51,909 nt of DNA from an uncultured Christensenellaceae bacterium (GTDB lineage: Bacteria > Bacillota > Clostridia > Christensenellales > Borkfalkiaceae), in assembly GCA_910588685.1 (NCBI GenBank), contig CAJUPX010000015.1:1-51909 (forward strand), written 5' to 3'. The position numbers were made by a program, and so were the translations under genes. The notes beneath the pieces are model-generated. The model saw only the letters and a list, made by a program, of their open reading frames with translations. It was not told the origin of the DNA and did not search any database. Below are positions 49,136-51,909 of the stretch, one piece after another (within the stretch, counting starts at the first letter, position 1; each line of letters opens with the position of its first letter).

Positions 49136-50080
49136 ATGAAAATTGCTGTAAATACGAGTGCGCTGACAAAGGGCGACCTCGATTTTTCTGAGCTTGAAAA
49201 ATTAGGCGAAATAAAATATTTCGGTGAGCTGGGACGGGATGAACTTTACGCTCTTGCAGCCGATTGCGAGGCGATAATAGTTAATAAGGTTGAAATAGAC
49301 GGGGAATTTTTAACACGCTGTCCCCGTATTAAATACGTGGGCACTTTTGCCACCGGTTATAACGTAGTGGATATAGAAGAGTGCCGCAAACACGGCGTTA
49401 CGGTGTGCAATGTGCCCGACTATTCCACGCGTGCAGTCAGTCAGCACGTGTTTGCGCTTTTGCTTAATTTTTACGGTTGCGTGGATAAATACACCCGCTC
49501 GGTTGCCGGCGGCGACTGGATTAAAAGTAAAACTTTTTGTTATTTTCCCTTTGAAACGCACGAACTTTACGGAAAGACGTTCGGAATATACGGTTACGGC
49601 AATATTGGCAGGGCAACGGCTAAAATAGCCGATGCGTTCGGGGCGCGCGTGTTAATATGCACGAGAACTCCGCCGCAAAACTGCCCTTACGAAATGGTTT
49701 CGTTTGATGAATTGTTGCGTGAAAGCGATATATTATCGCTCCATTGCCCGCTTACCGGGCAAACGGCAAAGCTGATAAATAAGCAGACGCTTTCGCTTAT
49801 GAAAAAATCCGCCGTTCTGGTAAATACTGCCCGCGGCGGGTTGGTTGACGAGCCTGCGCTCGCCGACGCGCTCAACAGCGGCAGACTTGCGGGGGCTTGC
49901 CTTGATACGGTTGCCGTTGAGCCTATGCGGGCGGATAACCCGCTGCGCACGGCTAAAAACTGCTATATAACACCGCATATTGCCTGGGTTGCCGCCGAAA
50001 CACGGCAAAGGCTTATGGGTATTGCTGTTGATAATTTAAAAGCGTATATAAACGGTAAACCGCAAAACGTAGTAAGTTAA
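49136..50080 (+). CDS. D-2-hydroxyacid dehydrogenase (glycerate/hydroxypyruvate type)
   Basis: 314 aa. The NAD loop is GIYGYGNIGRA (about 149-160). Catalytic Arg is in NTARGGLVDE, Glu in AVEPMR and His in TPHIAW (Trp after the His as in HprA-like enzymes). Substrate-site sequence ATGYNVVD fits hydroxypyruvate/glycerate dehydrogenases. It reduces a 2-ketoacid in the cytosol. It is monocistronic with a strong terminator. Confidence 0.92.
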   Translation: MKIAVNTSALTKGDLDFSELEKLGEIKYFGELGRDELYALAADCEAIIVNKVEIDGEFLTRCPRIKYVGTFATGYNVVDIEECRKHGVTVCNVPDYSTRAVSQHVFALLLNFYGCVDKYTRSVAGGDWIKSKTFCYFPFETHELYGKTFGIYGYGNIGRATAKIADAFGARVLICTRTPPQNCPYEMVSFDELLRESDILSLHCPLTGQTAKLINKQTLSLMKKSAVLVNTARGGLVDEPALADALNSGRLAGACLDTVAVEPMRADNPLRTAKNCYITPHIAWVAAETRQRLMGIAVDNLKAYINGKPQNVVS

Positions 50081-50090
50081 ACGCGGATTT

Positions 50091-50132
50091 CCACGCTCTG
50101 TAGACAAAACTCTACGGAGCGTGGGTGTTTTT
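50091..50132 (+). terminator. Terminator after the hydroxyacid dehydrogenase
   Basis: CCACGCTC-TGTAGA / TCTACGGAGCGTGG long hairpin followed by GTGTTTTTTTT. Confidence 0.9.
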
Positions 50133-50174
50133 TTAAAGAATTATAAGTTAATATTAAGTCAAGGAGGTCGGCTT

Positions 50175-50780
50175 ATGGATCAAATCAAAATCGGAAAGTT
50201 CATAAAACTGACGCGTAACGAGCGCAATATGACCCAGAGAGAGCTTGCGGACGCGCTGTCTATTTCGGATAAAACCGTTTCCAAGTGGGAAACGGGAGGC
50301 GGTTTGCCCGAGGTATCGCTTATGCTGCCTTTGTGCGACGTGCTAAATATCAGCGTAAACGAGCTTTTGTCCGGTGAAAGACTTGACCAAAGACAGTATT
50401 ATATAAAAGCCGAACAGAACATTATGGACTTAATAAGAGAAAAACAGGAATCGAAAAAGAAAATTATCATTTCGGTAATCGTGGCGTTTATCGCAATGGT
50501 TGCAATGTTTGCGCTTATATTCGTGGGCGCGTACGTGAAAATGCACGTTGCGCTGCGCATTACCCTGTTTGTCGCGGCGGGCGTGATTTTCGCTCTCGGC
50601 ATAGGCGTTGCGTGCGTGCTCGACAGGGACGCGGGCTCGTTCGAGTGCCCCGAATGCGGCGAACGGTTCGTGCCGGATATGAAAGCGTATACGTTTGGTA
50701 TGCACACTTTGACAAGGCGGTATTTAAAATGCCCCAAATGCGGTAAATACCATTACTGTAAGCACCGCCTTACAAAATAA
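50175..50780 (+). CDS. XRE regulator with two membrane helices and a zinc ribbon
   Basis: 201 aa from the ATG at 50175 (AAGGAGGT SD). Residues 3-60 are an XRE HTH (IKLTRNERNMTQRELADALSISDKTVSKWETGGGLPEVS), followed by two membrane helices (about 97-120 and 125-147), then a zinc ribbon CPECGERF...CPKCGKYHYC. It is a membrane-bound DNA-binding protein found widely in Clostridia; signal unknown. It lies upstream of a TIM-barrel isomerase but has its own transcript. Confidence 0.88.
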   Translation: MDQIKIGKFIKLTRNERNMTQRELADALSISDKTVSKWETGGGLPEVSLMLPLCDVLNISVNELLSGERLDQRQYYIKAEQNIMDLIREKQESKKKIIISVIVAFIAMVAMFALIFVGAYVKMHVALRITLFVAAGVIFALGIGVACVLDRDAGSFECPECGERFVPDMKAYTFGMHTLTRRYLKCPKCGKYHYCKHRLTK

Positions 50781-50784
50781 ATTC

Positions 50785-50813
50785 TTGCTTTTTGCCGTCC
50801 GCTGTGTTACAAT
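50785..50813 (+). promoter_or_regulatory. Promoter of the TIM-barrel isomerase, leaderless spacing
   Basis: TTGCTT (50785-50790), 17-base spacer, TACAAT (50808-50813), six bases (ATCGGT) to the ATG at 50820. Confidence 0.75.
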
Positions 50814-50819
50814 ATCGGT

Positions 50820-51611
50820 ATGAAAGTAGGAATTTCAACTGCAAGCCTGTTTTTGCGTGAACCGACCGAACGCGCGGCGGCAACAATCAAATGTCTCGGG
50901 GTAGACGAAACTGAGGTTTTTTTTCAGACCTTTTACGAATACCGTCCCGAGTTCTCAAAGGCGTTAGCCCCAGATATATGCGGGCTTAACGTAAATTCGG
51001 TGCACGTACTCACCAACGATTTCGAGCCGCATTTGTTCAGTCCGTCAAGGCGTATACGCGGCGACGGGTTTTACTGGCTCGACCAGGTTATGCGTTCGGC
51101 GCAGCTGTTGAACTGCAAAAACTATACCTTTCACGGTCAGTGTCTTATTAAAAAGGGCTGCGCTTTTTCCGATTATGACGGGCTTGCGGAATATATCCGC
51201 GGCGCGTTTGAGTTCTGCGCGCGGTACGGAGTGCGTTTCTGCCTTGAAAACGTGGCGTGGAGCACTTATAACCGCCCGGGTATTTTTAAGGAGTTGAAAG
51301 CGCGCGTGCCCGGTTTGTACGGAGTTTTCGATTTAAAGCAGGCGCGGCGGTCGGGCTATCCCTATCAGATGTATATAAACGATATGTGCGGTTCAATCTC
51401 ACACGCGCACGTGTCCGATATAGATAACGACGGTAAAATGTGTTTGCCGGGCAGGGGCGCGTACGATTTTGAAACGGTTTTTAAGCGGCTTAAAGACGCG
51501 GGCTTTGACGGGTGCGTGCTCATAGAGGCGTACTCGCACGATTTCGGCGCGGTGGAAGAGCTTAAACAGTCCGCGGATTATTTAAAGGAATTAATGTATA
51601 AACTTAATTGA
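50820..51611 (+). CDS. Sugar phosphate isomerase/epimerase (xylose isomerase-like TIM barrel)
   Basis: 263 aa. AP endonuclease 2-like barrel: TEVFFQTF, SVHVLTNDFEPHLFS, NYTFHGQ, metal Glu in FCLENVAWS, GVFDLKQARRSGY, HAHVSDIDNDGKMCLPGRGAYDFE and the final VLIEAYS. The set of His/Glu/Asp metal ligands is complete. The substrate cannot be told from sequence (sugar or cyclitol). There is no SD; the transcript looks leaderless. Confidence 0.88.
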   Translation: MKVGISTASLFLREPTERAAATIKCLGVDETEVFFQTFYEYRPEFSKALAPDICGLNVNSVHVLTNDFEPHLFSPSRRIRGDGFYWLDQVMRSAQLLNCKNYTFHGQCLIKKGCAFSDYDGLAEYIRGAFEFCARYGVRFCLENVAWSTYNRPGIFKELKARVPGLYGVFDLKQARRSGYPYQMYINDMCGSISHAHVSDIDNDGKMCLPGRGAYDFETVFKRLKDAGFDGCVLIEAYSHDFGAVEELKQSADYLKELMYKLN

Positions 51612-51668
51612 TATATACTGTGTTCAGGCATATTGTGATATAAAATATAATATAATGATACAAAGTAA

Positions 51669-51694
51669 CGCCCGCGGCAGCGGGCGGTTTTTTT
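51669..51694 (+). terminator. Intrinsic terminator
   Basis: CGCCCGC / GCGGGCG around GGCA, followed by GTTTTTTTT. Confidence 0.9.
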
Positions 51695-51738
51695 GGCAAA
51701 AAAATTATAAAAAAATAAAAAAATTTTGTAAAAAACGC

Positions 51739-51767
51739 TTGACTTAAAATATATTGTTTGATAAGAT
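51739..51767 (+). promoter_or_regulatory. Promoter at the right edge
   Basis: TTGACT (51739-51744), 17-base spacer, TAAGAT (51762-51767), preceded by A/T-rich UP-like DNA (AAAAAAATTATAAAAAAATAAA). Confidence 0.75.
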
Positions 51768-51909
51768 ATAAAAGCTGTCGGTTCGGACAGCGATGTTTTT
51801 CTTTTGAAAAACGCCGGAAAAACCGGCATAGCGAAGATTGACAACTGCATAGAGAAGAAAAGATAGAGATAAAGAAGAAAGTACAAAGAAAGGCAAAGAT
51901 TAATTTTAG
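51768..51909 (+). other. Probable rRNA operon leader
   Basis: There is no reading frame. Two short hairpins (GCTGTC-GGTTCG-GACAGC; GCCGG-AAAAA-CCGGC) are followed by GATTGACAACTGCATAG, resembling the boxA/processing region of Clostridia rRNA leaders (TTGAAAACTGA-type), then A/G-rich unstructured RNA to the window end. An assembly ending where a multi-copy rRNA gene begins would explain the break. The rRNA itself is not present. Confidence 0.5.

Overview
The window looks like a chromosomal segment of an uncultured Clostridia-type Bacillota (monoderm). Evidence: the Firmicutes gene orders ruvX-yrzB(DUF1292), rpsB-tsf-pyrH-frr-uppS-cdsA-dxr-rseP and rpmE-DUF1385-prmC-prfA; ECF S-components ThiT and RibU under TPP and FMN riboswitches; strong Shine-Dalgarno sites on many genes; and no outer-membrane genes. 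GC content is moderate with AT-rich intergenic DNA. A Christensenellales-like gut lineage is my guess, but the sequence alone does not prove it. The genetic code is standard (TGA is used as a stop, TGG as Trp).

Layout. 1-3.6 kb: the 3' end of an unknown gene, small hypothetical genes, an RsfA-like DNA-binding protein, a YtxH-like membrane protein, ruvX and DUF1292. 3.7-6.2 kb: a Cys-repeat lipoprotein. 6.3-14.1 kb: the translation / UMP kinase / undecaprenyl-PP / CDP-DAG / MEP / site-2 protease cluster. 14.1-19 kb: thiT with a TPP riboswitch, a YfbR-like HD-family nucleotidase, a small XRE regulator with a divergent Cys-rich target, cardiolipin synthase and a dehydrogenase. 19-22.4 kb: rpmE, a DUF1385-PrmC fusion and prfA. 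22.4-25 kb: a serpin lipoprotein, a DtxR/MntR regulator and a small lipoprotein. 25-36.4 kb: an accessory surface locus with a 2375-aa repeat protein, a broken immunity gene, and a 957-aa membrane-anchored surface protein with a 74-aa coiled-coil partner. 36.5-46.2 kb: degV, FMN riboswitch-ribU, a broken XRE gene, tsaE-tsaB-rimI, an alpha/beta hydrolase, a membrane MurF, ddl, psd and an M23 peptidase. 46.2-51.6 kb: nth, DUF3343 / cysteine desulfurase, a YfcE phosphodiesterase, a 2-hydroxyacid dehydrogenase, an XRE-zinc ribbon protein and a TIM-barrel isomerase. The last 140 bases look like a stable-RNA (probably rRNA) operon leader.

Themes. (1) An undescribed-looking family of about 40-180 bp interspersed repeats sits in 3' intergenic positions. 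Its terminal arms pair and covary between copies, and one copy lies inside the P3 arm of the TPP riboswitch. (2) At least seven genes have a consensus -35/-10 (or a clear -10) placed so that transcription would begin at the ATG, with no SD: a recurrent leaderless architecture. (3) Homopolymer G tracts lie in the promoter spacer of psd (G9) and within the giant surface gene (G8), both candidate phase-variation switches. (4) Nonsense-broken small genes (an NTF2/RhsIA-type immunity protein and an XRE regulator) point to decaying accessory modules. Coordinates, motifs and spacings were read by eye; no database search was run.
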